NCBI RefSeq assembly: GCF_001705235.1
Contig: NZ_MCGV01000001.1
Span: forward strand, 496,001 to 560,000
Origin: Clostridium pasteurianum
GTDB lineage: Bacteria; Bacillota; Clostridia; Clostridiales; Clostridiaceae
Reading direction: 5' to 3'
DNA length: 64,000 bases
The position numbers were made by a program, and so were the translations under genes. Below the pieces are notes generated by a model. The model searched no databases. It saw only the letters and a list, made by a program, of their open reading frames with translations, and was not told the DNA's origin. Each line of letters opens with the position of its first letter. Position 1 is the first letter of the stretch. Below are positions 47,382 to 56,311 of the stretch, piece by piece.

Positions 47382-48635
47382 ATGGATACTTATGATAAAA
47401 AACTTACTGAAATAAAAGACACTCTTTACAACTCACTTTTAAACAATGATGGCATAAAAGAAATATTAAAATTAGCTCATAATTACTTAAACAATTCTAT
47501 TACTGTTTGTACTTCTAGTTACTCCGTAATAGAAAACTATCCTAAAAATGAATATATGGAATTGCTGGATAATAAAAATGGAACTCTATATTTACCATTA
47601 AATAACCTAAAAACCATGCAGGAAGAAAAACTTATGGACAGAATCTTTCAGACCCAAAATGCATTTTTCTTTGAATCTAAATATCCTAATTACCATATGA
47701 TTTTTTGTCCCATACACATTAATAAATCAGTAATTGGCTATATTTGTGTGCGTGATACAACTAGAAATTTTTTAGATTTAGATCTTGAAATTGTAGATAT
47801 TTTATCAGGAATTTTATCTTTAGAAATGCAAAAGTGTAATTTTTATTATGGAACTTATGAGGCTCAATTTGAATACCTTTTAAGTGATTTAATAGAAAAA
47901 CCAATTGATAATCCTGAATATTTTAGGAATAGATTTGACCAGCTTGGGCATCCTCTTTGTTCTAATTTTTGGTTTCTAATAATTTCAAGTACTTACGAAA
48001 ATGCACTTGTTTCTTCTAAAATAAACTATTTAAAAAGTCAGCTTCAGGTTATTTTCCCAACATATTTAGTAGCCTATTATAATGAGCATTTAACCGTGCT
48101 TATCAGTAAAAATTCAAATAAACCTTTTAGTGAATTAGAAGAATATAAACTTAAAAATTTTCTTCAATTTAACTGCTTCATTAGTTCTTTAAGTTATTGC
48201 TGCAGTAATCTTTCAGATCTTCGTGAGTATTATCATCAAGCATATAAATTAATAAATGCTTCAAATATAAAAAACTCATCTACAAAAGATAAGTCAATTA
48301 TATATTATGAAAATAAAGTAACAGATTCAATACTATCATATTGCAACGATAGACATTTCTTACTTGCTGCAATTCATCCAGATATTCTTTTTCTTATAGA
48401 TCACGACAAGAAATTCAAAAATGAATTGTTTTTGACTTTACATACATATTTAGAAGAAAACCGCAATGCAGTAAGAGCTTCAAAAGCACTTCACATCCAT
48501 AAAAGTACATTTTTTTATAGACTAAATAAAATAACTGAATTACTTAATCTATCACTGGATAATTCTGAACGATTGTATAATTATGAACTTTCTTTTCACA
48601 TTATTGATTACTTAAATATGTCCGAAATAAATTAA
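47382..48635 (+). CDS. PucR/CdaR-type transcriptional regulator
   Basis: A 417-residue regulator. The C-terminal ~60 residues are the PucR HTH_30 (YLEENRNAVRASKALHIHKS, then TFFYRLNKITELL). Upstream is a CdaR/GGDEF-like domain (YLVAYYNEHLTVLISKNSN, LREYYHQAYKLINAS). The N-terminal ~150 residues form a GAF-like sensor. AGAAGGGAG lies before ATG 47382. It is divergent from the Fe-S/flavoprotein operon and probably activates it in response to the substrate. A possible hairpin at 48655-48682 follows the gene. Confidence 0.85.
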   Translation: MDTYDKKLTEIKDTLYNSLLNNDGIKEILKLAHNYLNNSITVCTSSYSVIENYPKNEYMELLDNKNGTLYLPLNNLKTMQEEKLMDRIFQTQNAFFFESKYPNYHMIFCPIHINKSVIGYICVRDTTRNFLDLDLEIVDILSGILSLEMQKCNFYYGTYEAQFEYLLSDLIEKPIDNPEYFRNRFDQLGHPLCSNFWFLIISSTYENALVSSKINYLKSQLQVIFPTYLVAYYNEHLTVLISKNSNKPFSELEEYKLKNFLQFNCFISSLSYCCSNLSDLREYYHQAYKLINASNIKNSSTKDKSIIYYENKVTDSILSYCNDRHFLLAAIHPDILFLIDHDKKFKNELFLTLHTYLEENRNAVRASKALHIHKSTFFYRLNKITELLNLSLDNSERLYNYELSFHIIDYLNMSEIN

Positions 48636-48694
48636 TATATAACTACAACAAAAAGCTACTGCACTAATTTCTTAGTGCTGCAGCCACAATTTAC

Positions 48695-49010
48695 TTATTT
48701 CAGCTCTTCTCCGTTGTTCATTATTACATCTTTATACCAGCAAAAACTCCTCTTTTTAATTCTCTTTAAATCCTTCAAATCAAATTCATCACGATTAACA
48801 TACACAAAACCATTTTCCGTAACTATTAATGGCAAATTATATCTTTCATTTATTTCACGAAGTGTATTTTTAAAGCCTACAGGATCTATTTCCCATCCAA
48901 ATTCAGCCTTTTCTAGATTAGAATTTTGTGCCCCCTTAAATACTCCTCCCTCTGCAAAAGCGCGCTGCTGATCTGCATTAGGTTTAAGATTTTTTGTAGT
49001 GACAGCGGAG
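48695..49010 (-). pseudogene. GH1 6-phospho-beta-glucosidase remnant
   Basis: The minus strand codes about 105 residues of a GH1 C-terminus. AVTTKNLKPNADQQRAFAEG leads to FGWEIDPVGFKNTLREINER, then YNLPLIVTENG with the nucleophile Glu, then jumps to VYVNRDEFDLKDLKRIKKRS and WYKDVIMNNGEELK before TAA. About 60 residues between ENG and VYVNRD, including the phosphate-binding loop, are deleted, and the N-terminal two-thirds is gone (a stop lies near 49015). It is a fourth GH1 in the window and non-functional. The 49015-49200 stretch holds no gene I recognise. Confidence 0.8.
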
Positions 49011-49225
49011 AAAAATCATCCTTCCCTGTACTCTGTGCTCTGAGTCAACCTCCAGTTTGTAGGGATAATTTTGGTGTTAGTAATTTAAATATTTCAACTT
49101 GTTCATCTATACTATTAAATTTGTCTCCTTTAATTTTATACGCTTATAAAGTTATTGTAAATAAATTTAATAATATTGTAAAAACTATTGTCAAAGCGAA
49201 TTGAAAGTGATATATTATTTATAGA

Positions 49226-49240
49226 TAATAATTATTAATA
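49226..49240 (+). promoter_or_regulatory. Possible PerR-like operator
   Basis: TAATAATTATTAATA agrees with the Bacillus PerR consensus (TTATAATNATTATAA) at 11 of 14 defined positions and lies about 60 bases before the trxB-like gene. The background is very AT-rich, so this is weak on its own; the gene content supports it. Confidence 0.3.
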
Positions 49241-49300
49241 AATAACTATTGTGTTTTTCTAATTATAGATATAATTCTCAATTATTGGAGTTGATATAAT

Positions 49301-50227
49301 ATGAAAAATGAAAAGAAATTAGATTTAGCCATAATTGGTGCTGGATCTGCCGGTCTTACAGCTGGTTTATATGCAGCACGTTCTAAACTTAATACTTTAA
49401 TATTTGAAAATGGACTTATAGGAGGACAAATTAGAGAAACCTTTTCCGTTGAAAATTTTCCTGGTTTTAATTCCATTTCAGGTTCAGATCTAGCTGATAG
49501 AATGCAAGAGCAAACTATAAAATCAGGTGCAAATATAAATGAATTTGAAAATATAGAAAAAGTTAAACTATCTGATGATGAAAAAATAATAGAAACAGAC
49601 AGTACAATATACAAAGCTAAATCTGTAATTATTGCAACTGGTTCCAAAAGTAAGAGGCTTCCAGTCCCAGAAGAGGAAAAGCTTCATGGTAAATGCATAC
49701 ATTATTGCGAATTATGCGATGGTGCAATGTATGAAGGAAAAGACATAATAGTTGTTGGTGGAGGAAATTCTGCTATAGATGCAGCACTATTCTTAACAAA
49801 ATATGCAAAAAACATACTAGTTGTTCATCATTCAGAAAACCTAAAAGCACAAAAAATTAGTCAAGATGAATTATTTAAGCATAAAAATGTAGACTTATTA
49901 TTAAATACTGAAATAACTCATGTAATCGGTGATAATGCAATTACAGAAATTATAGCCGAAAACAAGAAAACTGGTGAGACTAAATCTTTAAAAGCTGATG
50001 GTATTTTTGTATACGTAGGCAACAAGCCTCAAACAGATATTTTTAAAGATAGTTTAATTTTATCAGAATCTGGTTATATTAAAACAAACCAAAAGCTTGA
50101 AACTAACATTAAAGGTGTTTTTGCTGCTGGAGATGTTAGAGAAAAAGAAATAAGACAGCTTACTACTGCTGTTAATGATGGTTCTATTGCTGCATTAATG
50201 GCTGAAAAATATATAAAACAATTTTAA
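49301..50227 (+). CDS. Thioredoxin-reductase-like flavoprotein (Cp34/AhpF-like)
   Basis: A 308-residue FAD/NAD(P)H disulfide reductase. FAD site IGAGSAGLTAGLYAARS, redox pair in HYCELCDGAMYEGK (CxxC), nucleotide site VVVGGGNSAIDAALF, and GVFAAGDVREKEIRQLTTAV at the end. It is followed at 18 bases by a glutaredoxin-like gene and then rubredoxin. This order matches the C. pasteurianum Cp34-Cp9-rubredoxin locus, where the first two work as an AhpF-like donor. It probably reduces peroxidases or rubredoxin-linked proteins during oxygen stress. It could be annotated trxB, but context favours the Cp34 role. Confidence 0.9.
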   Translation: MKNEKKLDLAIIGAGSAGLTAGLYAARSKLNTLIFENGLIGGQIRETFSVENFPGFNSISGSDLADRMQEQTIKSGANINEFENIEKVKLSDDEKIIETDSTIYKAKSVIIATGSKSKRLPVPEEEKLHGKCIHYCELCDGAMYEGKDIIVVGGGNSAIDAALFLTKYAKNILVVHHSENLKAQKISQDELFKHKNVDLLLNTEITHVIGDNAITEIIAENKKTGETKSLKADGIFVYVGNKPQTDIFKDSLILSESGYIKTNQKLETNIKGVFAAGDVREKEIRQLTTAVNDGSIAALMAEKYIKQF

Positions 50228-50245
50228 TTCGAGGAGGAATTTATT

Positions 50246-50476
50246 ATGGTAAAAGTATATTCTACACCAACTTGTCCTTGGTGCGTAAAAGCAAAATCAT
50301 ACTTAAAATCACAAAATATAGAATTTGAGGATTTAAATGTTCAAGAAGATTTAAAAGCAAGAGAAGAAATGCTTAATTTGTCTAAACAATCAGGTGTTCC
50401 CGTTATAAATGTTGATGGAAATATAGTTGTTGGTTTTGACAAACCTGCTATAGACAATTTATTATTAAACAAATAA
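50246..50476 (+). CDS. Glutaredoxin-like protein (Cp9/NrdH type)
   Basis: A 76-residue thioredoxin-fold protein with active site [11 protein letters not shown] (CPWC), cis-Pro region [10 protein letters not shown], and the end [10 protein letters not shown]. Reduced by the upstream flavoprotein and likely donor to a peroxidase. GAGGAGG before ATG 50246. Confidence 0.93.
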   Translation: MVKVYSTPTCPWCVKAKSYLKSQNIEFEDLNVQEDLKAREEMLNLSKQSGVPVINVDGNIVVGFDKPAIDNLLLNK

Positions 50477-50490
50477 AAGGAGGAATTTAT

Positions 50491-50655
50491 ATGAAAAAAT
50501 ACGTATGCGTAGTATGTGGATACATTTATGATCCAGCTGAAGGTGACCCGGATAACGGTGTACAGCCTGGAACATCTTTTGAAAATATACCTGATGATTG
50601 GACTTGTCCACTCTGTGGTGTTGGCAAAGACCAATTCGAAGAGGCTCAGGAGTAA
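50491..50655 (+). CDS. Rubredoxin
   Basis: A 54-residue protein with the two iron-binding knuckles CVVCGYIYD and CPLCGVGKD (CxxC twice), the conserved aromatic core ([24 protein letters not shown]), and normal length. It is a one-electron carrier in oxygen and peroxide reduction in clostridia. An AGGAGG site and a 14-base gap link it to the glutaredoxin gene. It is followed by a palindrome repeat. Confidence 0.97.
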   Translation: MKKYVCVVCGYIYDPAEGDPDNGVQPGTSFENIPDDWTCPLCGVGKDQFEEAQE

Positions 50656-50726
50656 TATAGATAGACAAGAAGAGGGAAGGCTGAAATTGTTAATATTAAG
50701 TTCATCACGACAAACTGGAAGTTAGT

Positions 50727-50959
50727 GAAGTAACAATGCTTCGTTGCGTTAAAAAAATCCTATGAATCTAAGGTTCAAAAATTGTAAAATACTAAGATAT
50801 TTCAATAACTCGCTATTGCTCAGACAGATTGAAATATCTAAGCATTTTACAATTTTTGAACCAAGATTTATTAGAATTTTTTTAAATCGTTCCTTCAGCA
50901 TTGTTACTTCATTCCCACGGTAGTACAAGGAAAAAATTCCTCCGTTCCTACGGAATTTT
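50727..50959 (-). repeat. Long-palindrome repeat, subfamily I (copy D)
   Basis: The best preserved copy. GAAGTAACAATGCTTCGTTG at 50727 returns as its complement near 50911, with the inner arms TTCAAAAATTGTAAAATACT and AGCATTTTACAATTTTTGAA pairing and a tip near TAACTCGCTATTGCTCAGAC. On the minus strand the tag (AAAATTCCGTAGG, ACGGAGG, ATTTTTTCCTTGTACTAC) precedes it, as in the copy at 11570. It could act as the terminator of the rubredoxin operon. No gene lies in 50656-51102. Confidence 0.8.
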
Positions 50960-51102
50960 GGATTAAATCTTTATAGTGCATTATTTGAAGAAATTATAAT
51001 CATATTTATTGTAAAATCTCGTTAACAGTGTATTTTCGTAGAGAATCGGAGAAAAATATTCCTTATAAATTATAACTTAATATATTTATTGCAGCAGCTC
51101 CC

Positions 51103-53973
51103 TTAATTCTTATAATAAATATCCCCAAAGTACTCTTCTATATTTTTTCTACTTATGCCTAAGTTTACTTTTTTTCCACAAATATAAATTTCTAGCTTTC
51201 CCTTTAGCTCAATACTTACATCATATTTTAAACGCCTTTTGCCATATTCTAAAGCCATAAATTCATTTATAAATTTCTCTATATCCTTAGGCCTTTTTTC
51301 TAAAATAGATTTATTTAAAGAAACCTTAACCTCTTTCATTATCTTATATAGGTTTATTTGTCTCCACCTTATTCGCCTGTAATTCAAGTCCTTAAAAATC
51401 TGGAACCTATTTTTTCTTATAATAGGCACCCCATAAAGCTGTTTTTCAAGCTTTCTTACGGTGGAATTGTTACTATCAAATTTGCTCATAATAAATAAAG
51501 CTCCATAATCATATTCCGTTCTTATAATTCTGCCATAAATCTGCTTTAAATCTATAGATACTATTGGGAAATTCACTGCTGCATAAGCATTCCAATAGTT
51601 TTTACCTTTTTCAATACTTCTATCTATTAATGATTTATAAAAGGGTTCCTTGCCATTTATATTCGGAAGTTTATCTAAAACCACAGTTGCCATAGTATCA
51701 CCTGGTATATCTATGCCTTCAAAAAATCCCTTTGAGCCTAGTAAAATATATCTTTCTTCTCTAGATTTCAATTTTTCTATATCTTTTTTGCTTTCAACAA
51801 TGCTAATTCCCAGAGCCTTAAGCTTTTCCGCCGCCTTTTCTTTAAATAGTTTAAGCCTTTTTATGCTTGTAAAAAGTATAATGATATTTCCCTCTACATT
51901 ATTTAAAAGTTCTAAAATAAAATCTTCCATTTCCTCTGAAAAAGCATCTACATCATTTGGATCCATTCCTTGCACTGCATAAATTGCACTTTTCTCTTTA
52001 TATTTAAAAATTGGCTTTATAGGTGGCACTTCTACTATTTCCTTGTTTTCCGAGCTGGCAATGTTAATTCCCAAAGTGTTTCTCAAATTATTGTATCCCT
52101 TATTCGTACTTAAAGTAGCTGATAAAAACAAGCAGCTTTTAACTCCCTTTAGAACCTTTTCATAAAAAGCACCAGACACATCTAAAGGTATGCTTGATAT
52201 TTTCCACCACTTAAAATTTCTATCCACTTCAAAATAAAAGCAATAATCCTCTTCCCTTTGAGTATGTACTTCCTCTAAAAGCCTAAGGTAATCATTCATG
52301 TTTTCTATCTTTTCTGTGAGTATTTTAAGTCTCTTATCCTTTTCTAAAGTAGATATATTTTTTAAAGCGGTAATTGCTTTTTCTAAATCTATATTTAAAC
52401 TTGCTATATCCTCTTTAAGATAATCTAACTGCTCCATTATTCCCGCTATCTTGGGATTAAGCTTATTAAAACGCTCTTTAATATTGTACTCCCTGCTTAT
52501 TCCACTGGTAGATACATAACTTTCAAAAACAGCTTTAATTCTTATAATTTGATTTTTACAGTTTTCTATATCACTCTCTATTTGGCTTAAAGGCAAGTTT
52601 TCCTTTTTAGTTCTCTTTGATAAATAATATAAATATCCACTTTTTCCTCTGCTATTATATATATCATCTAAAAATTTCTCAAACTCATAAGAAATCAAAT
52701 TGCTTTCAAAAGTATCATAAGCTTCTTTAGTTAAATTATGTGCTTCATCCACCACAATATTTTGAAGTGGCGCAATATTTTGATAAGGCCACTTTAATAA
52801 AAGTGAATGATTTACTACAACTAGCTGAGCTTCTTTTAACGCCTCAACCTTTAAGGCATAATAGCATCTTTCTTTATATTTGCAGCTATCCACATCACAA
52901 AGCTCCGAATCACAAAAGCACTGTTCTAGTAACTTATTTAAATTAAATTTTTCTTTTATATCATCACTTATTTCTTCAATGTCCCCAATTTGCTTTTCCG
53001 TTAATAACCTTTTTAAGTACACATAACCAAGGAGAGTTTTCATATCATCTGGATATTCTATATCCTCAAACCTATCAAAACATAGATAATTGCCCTTTCC
53101 TTTTATCAAGGTATAGTTAACATCCCTTTTTAAATCCAGTGCTTCTAAAATATTGGGTATATCTTTATCTACAAGTTGACCTTGTAATCCCTTAGTATTT
53201 GTAGATAAAATCACTTTTTCTTGTTTAAGATATGTATAAATAATAGAAGGAAGCAAATACGCCATACTTTTTCCAAGACCCGTTGGTGCTTCCATTATTG
53301 TTATTTTTCCTTTTTCTAATCCTTCTCTTATGACCTTAGCTGCATCTCTCTGTTGTGGTCTTAAAGTATAGCTTCTTCCCCCACGTTTCCATATAGCTTC
53401 ATTTTCAAAAAGCTTTTCGTAATCCTTAAGCGCAAAAACTGGATACGGCTCTCTTTTCTTATTTTCTAACACAACAGGTTTGTTATTAGCAAAACACTTC
53501 ACATCATCCATATTCACGCTGGAAATATACTTATACCAGTTCCAATTTTCTAGTTCTAATAAATTTATAGGAATAGCATAACCATTTTCATAATAAAAGC
53601 GGCTTATAACATAATTAAGTACTTCTATCATTTCTTCTGAAACACTAATATATTCATCTTCTGGGACAAATTTATTCTTTAAATACTGAAGGTTAAACTC
53701 TTTAAGTTCCGGAAAAAGTATTGCTACAAGCTCTAATAAATCTAAAAATTCACCTTCAATATTAAGCTCGTCTTTTGAATTATAACAAACAAAAGAAAGA
53801 CCTTCAGCGAAATTTTTAAGTTCTTCTTTAACTTTACTAAGTTCTAAAACTTTATTAAATTTAGTAACCACTCTATCCTTTATCTTAACAGCATCAACCG
53901 TTATAAGCTTGCTCTCATTTGCTGCTATTATATTTAAAAATACTAGATTGTTTAATATACTATATGGCTTCAT
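51103..53973 (-). CDS. DinG/XPD-family Fe-S DNA helicase
   Basis: A 956-residue helicase. The first ~205 residues are not assignable (no exonuclease motifs seen). Q-region and Walker A: LRPQQRDAAKV, EAPTGLGKSMAYLLPS. The Fe-S cluster cysteines lie in CFCDSELCDVDSCKYKERC (~367-390), followed by VVVNHSLLLKW, DEAHNLT, SATLST, LLGSKGFFEGIDIPGD, and QIYGRIIRTEYDYGA. It should unwind DNA 5' to 3', acting on damage-related or R-loop structures. Weak ribosome site before ATG 53973. Single gene. Confidence 0.88.
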   Translation of the reverse strand: MKPYSILNNLVFLNIIAANESKLITVDAVKIKDRVVTKFNKVLELSKVKEELKNFAEGLSFVCYNSKDELNIEGEFLDLLELVAILFPELKEFNLQYLKNKFVPEDEYISVSEEMIEVLNYVISRFYYENGYAIPINLLELENWNWYKYISSVNMDDVKCFANNKPVVLENKKREPYPVFALKDYEKLFENEAIWKRGGRSYTLRPQQRDAAKVIREGLEKGKITIMEAPTGLGKSMAYLLPSIIYTYLKQEKVILSTNTKGLQGQLVDKDIPNILEALDLKRDVNYTLIKGKGNYLCFDRFEDIEYPDDMKTLLGYVYLKRLLTEKQIGDIEEISDDIKEKFNLNKLLEQCFCDSELCDVDSCKYKERCYYALKVEALKEAQLVVVNHSLLLKWPYQNIAPLQNIVVDEAHNLTKEAYDTFESNLISYEFEKFLDDIYNSRGKSGYLYYLSKRTKKENLPLSQIESDIENCKNQIIRIKAVFESYVSTSGISREYNIKERFNKLNPKIAGIMEQLDYLKEDIASLNIDLEKAITALKNISTLEKDKRLKILTEKIENMNDYLRLLEEVHTQREEDYCFYFEVDRNFKWWKISSIPLDVSGAFYEKVLKGVKSCLFLSATLSTNKGYNNLRNTLGINIASSENKEIVEVPPIKPIFKYKEKSAIYAVQGMDPNDVDAFSEEMEDFILELLNNVEGNIIILFTSIKRLKLFKEKAAEKLKALGISIVESKKDIEKLKSREERYILLGSKGFFEGIDIPGDTMATVVLDKLPNINGKEPFYKSLIDRSIEKGKNYWNAYAAVNFPIVSIDLKQIYGRIIRTEYDYGALFIMSKFDSNNSTVRKLEKQLYGVPIIRKNRFQIFKDLNYRRIRWRQINLYKIMKEVKVSLNKSILEKRPKDIEKFINEFMALEYGKRRLKYDVSIELKGKLEIYICGKKVNLGISRKNIEEYFGDIYYKN

Positions 53974-54173
53974 AATTCACACATTCTTTTAGATGATTTA
54001 TTTTCATCAATTGATGTTTCTAATTCCAACTTTCTTCACCTTTTCTTTTTTCGCTTCATATTCCATGTATTTTAAAAATAAAATTTCAATTAACATAAAA
54101 TAAGATGTTACAGATTCAAAACTCAAGTCATTAAAAATTTTCGTAAAGATACCTTATGGTAATAAATTTAGCT

Positions 54174-55097
54174 TTACAAATAGTATAAAGTTACAAATAC
54201 AGGCATAGTCACAATACACAATATTGTTGTCATGATATTAATTGCCCCTGCATATTCGGCATCCTTATTATATATCTGTGCAAACTGTGTCACAGTCGAT
54301 GCGGCTGGAGTTGCAGTTGCTAAAAACGTAATAAGTAATATTTCTTTTCCATTATGTACTAAACTTGCTGCATTACTAAACTTTAATAACATTATTATAA
54401 CAGCCGGACAAAAAATCATTCTAAAAAATGTTACTAAATAGATTTTTTTATGAACAAAAAATTGTTTAAAAGGCATTCCTGCAATTATCATACCAGTAAC
54501 AAGCATAGCAACTGGTCCAATCATATCTCCAACAGAACTCATTGCTTCATGTATTATTCCGGGAAGTCTAACACCTGATATCAAGAGAAAAACCCCACAA
54601 AAAATTGAAAGCATATTTACATTTAAAATAATTTTACGAATATATAACTTTTCTTCTTTTGAAAACATTACTTTGCAATGCGTCCATAAAAAAACTAATT
54701 GTACTGATATGAATGCACTTGAATAAATAACCCATTTTGCCCCTAAAACTGATGTTACAATTGGAATAATAAGATTTCCAGCATTAGAATAAATTATAGA
54801 AGCAATTTCTACTTCCTCTAATTTAAATATATTTTTTATAAGGTATGCAATTATAATTAAAAGAATATGAATAATAACAGAAACTATAAGTGCCAATAGT
54901 AGCCCCTGCCGAACATCATTTTTAAAATCAACTTGAAAGGCATTAATTATAACACAAGGTGTAATAAGATAAAGTGATAATTTAGATAAAACAACACTCT
55001 CTTCCGATTTTACAACTTTCAATTTAACAAGTATATATCCTAAAAGCATAATAAAAAATAGCTGTACAATTTTACGTATTAACAATAAACTAATCAT
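54174..55097 (-). CDS. AEC (auxin efflux carrier) family transporter
   Basis: A 307-residue protein with about ten membrane segments (FFIMLLGYILVKLKVVKSEE at the start, LYLITPCVIINAF, NAGNLIIPIV, and FLATATPAASTVTQFAQIYN near the end). Bacterial members move malate or other organic acids, or amino-acid derivatives. AGGGG before ATG 55097. It follows the ilvE/APC/panE-like operon but is separated from it by a terminator. Confidence 0.87.
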   Translation of the reverse strand: MISLLLIRKIVQLFFIMLLGYILVKLKVVKSEESVVLSKLSLYLITPCVIINAFQVDFKNDVRQGLLLALIVSVIIHILLIIIAYLIKNIFKLEEVEIASIIYSNAGNLIIPIVTSVLGAKWVIYSSAFISVQLVFLWTHCKVMFSKEEKLYIRKIILNVNMLSIFCGVFLLISGVRLPGIIHEAMSSVGDMIGPVAMLVTGMIIAGMPFKQFFVHKKIYLVTFFRMIFCPAVIIMLLKFSNAASLVHNGKEILLITFLATATPAASTVTQFAQIYNKDAEYAGAINIMTTILCIVTMPVFVTLYYL

Positions 55098-55180
55098 TAT
55101 AAATTCCCCTAATCTTTCTCATATGTTCATATTTAATAGAATTTATGCGTTATATTTAAAATTGTACCAAATTAAATAAA

Positions 55181-55210
55181 AAAAGAAAACCTTATCGGTT
55201 CTCTTTTTTA
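55181..55210 (-). terminator. Terminator of the panE-like/APC/ilvE operon
   Basis: AAAGAAAACC pairs with GGTTCTCTTT around CTTATC; the minus strand continues with a long T-run (TTTTTTTATTT). Confidence 0.8.
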
Positions 55211-55214
55211 ATAT

Positions 55215-56294
55215 CTATATTGTATCTACAGTCTCTACCCAACCGAAGATATCTTCCTCTTCGCCATACTGAATGTTTACAAGCTTATTATAAAGTTCTT
55301 CAGTTACCTTTCCCACCTCATTATCACCTGCATAAACTGTTTCACTTTTATAACACAAGCCACCAACAGGGGCTATAACTGCTGCAGTACCTGTTCCAAA
55401 CATTTCTGTTATTTTCTTATTCTTAATTCCATCTATAACTTCATCTATAGATATATTTTTTTCTTCAACTTCGTATCCTAAATGTTCTGCTAATTTTATT
55501 ACAGAATCTCTCGTTATACCAGGAAGTATTGAGCCCGTAAGCTTGGGTGTTACAAGCTTATTTCCATAAACAAAGAAAATATTCATAGAACCTGCTTCTT
55601 CTACATACTTATTTTCTTTAGCATCTAACCACAATACTTGAGAAAATCCTTTCTTTTCAGCCTTTAATCCTGCTAGAAGGCTTGCGGCGTAGTTTCCTCC
55701 TGTTTTTGCATCTCCAACTCCACCTACAACTGCACGAACAAGCTTATCCTCTACATACAAACTAACTGTATTAAATCCGCTGCTAAAATAAGCTCCAACT
55801 GCAGTTATAAAAACACAGAAATTATATTCTGGAGAAGGATGAACTCCTAAAGCTACTCCTGTCCCCATAAGAGTAGGTCTTATATAAAGAGATGTTCCTT
55901 TTTCTTTAGGAAGCCATCTTTTATCCATTTTTACAAGTTCCTTTACAGCATCCACAAAAACCTCTTCTGGAACTGGTGTCATACACAATCTTTCAGCAGA
56001 CCTGTACATCCTCTTAGCATTATCAAAAGGTCTAAATAAAAGTACTCTTCCATCTTTTGAGTAGTACGCTTTCATACCCTCAAAAACTTCCTGAGAATAT
56101 TGTATCACAACCGATGCTGGATCAAAGGTCATGGGTTCATATTTTGTAAGCTCTCCCTTTTCCCATCCATTTTCTTTTGTCCACTTCATATTAAACATAT
56201 AATCAGTATAAATCTGACCAAATCCCAGACTGTCATAGTCTTTATACATTGGCTTTAATTCACTATCTGGAATTTCTTTTATTGAAAAATTCAT
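55215..56294 (-). CDS. ilvE: Branched-chain amino acid aminotransferase
   Basis: A 359-residue fold-IV PLP enzyme of the ilvE_II type. Motifs: GFGQIYTDYMFNMKWT, SQEVFEGMKAY, PFDNAKRMYRSAERL, RPTLMGTG, KTGGNYAAS (PLP Lys) and EAGSMNIFFV. It swaps amino groups between Leu/Ile/Val and 2-oxoglutarate. ATG 56294 has GGGAGTG at good spacing; the longer frame is unsupported. It starts 17 bases after the permease gene, so both are co-translated. Context suggests catabolic use with the upstream panE-like reductase. Confidence 0.93.
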   Translation of the reverse strand: MNFSIKEIPDSELKPMYKDYDSLGFGQIYTDYMFNMKWTKENGWEKGELTKYEPMTFDPASVVIQYSQEVFEGMKAYYSKDGRVLLFRPFDNAKRMYRSAERLCMTPVPEEVFVDAVKELVKMDKRWLPKEKGTSLYIRPTLMGTGVALGVHPSPEYNFCVFITAVGAYFSSGFNTVSLYVEDKLVRAVVGGVGDAKTGGNYAASLLAGLKAEKKGFSQVLWLDAKENKYVEEAGSMNIFFVYGNKLVTPKLTGSILPGITRDSVIKLAEHLGYEVEEKNISIDEVIDGIKNKKITEMFGTGTAAVIAPVGGLCYKSETVYAGDNEVGKVTEELYNKLVNIQYGEEEDIFGWVETVDTI

Positions 56295-56311
56295 TATATT
56301 CACTCCCATCA

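Noticed and set aside
49301-50227. Housekeeping thioredoxin reductase with a thioredoxin partner
   Set aside because: The adjacent CPWC protein is glutaredoxin-like and rubredoxin follows, so the AhpF-like cassette is the better reading, although TrxB activity is not excluded.
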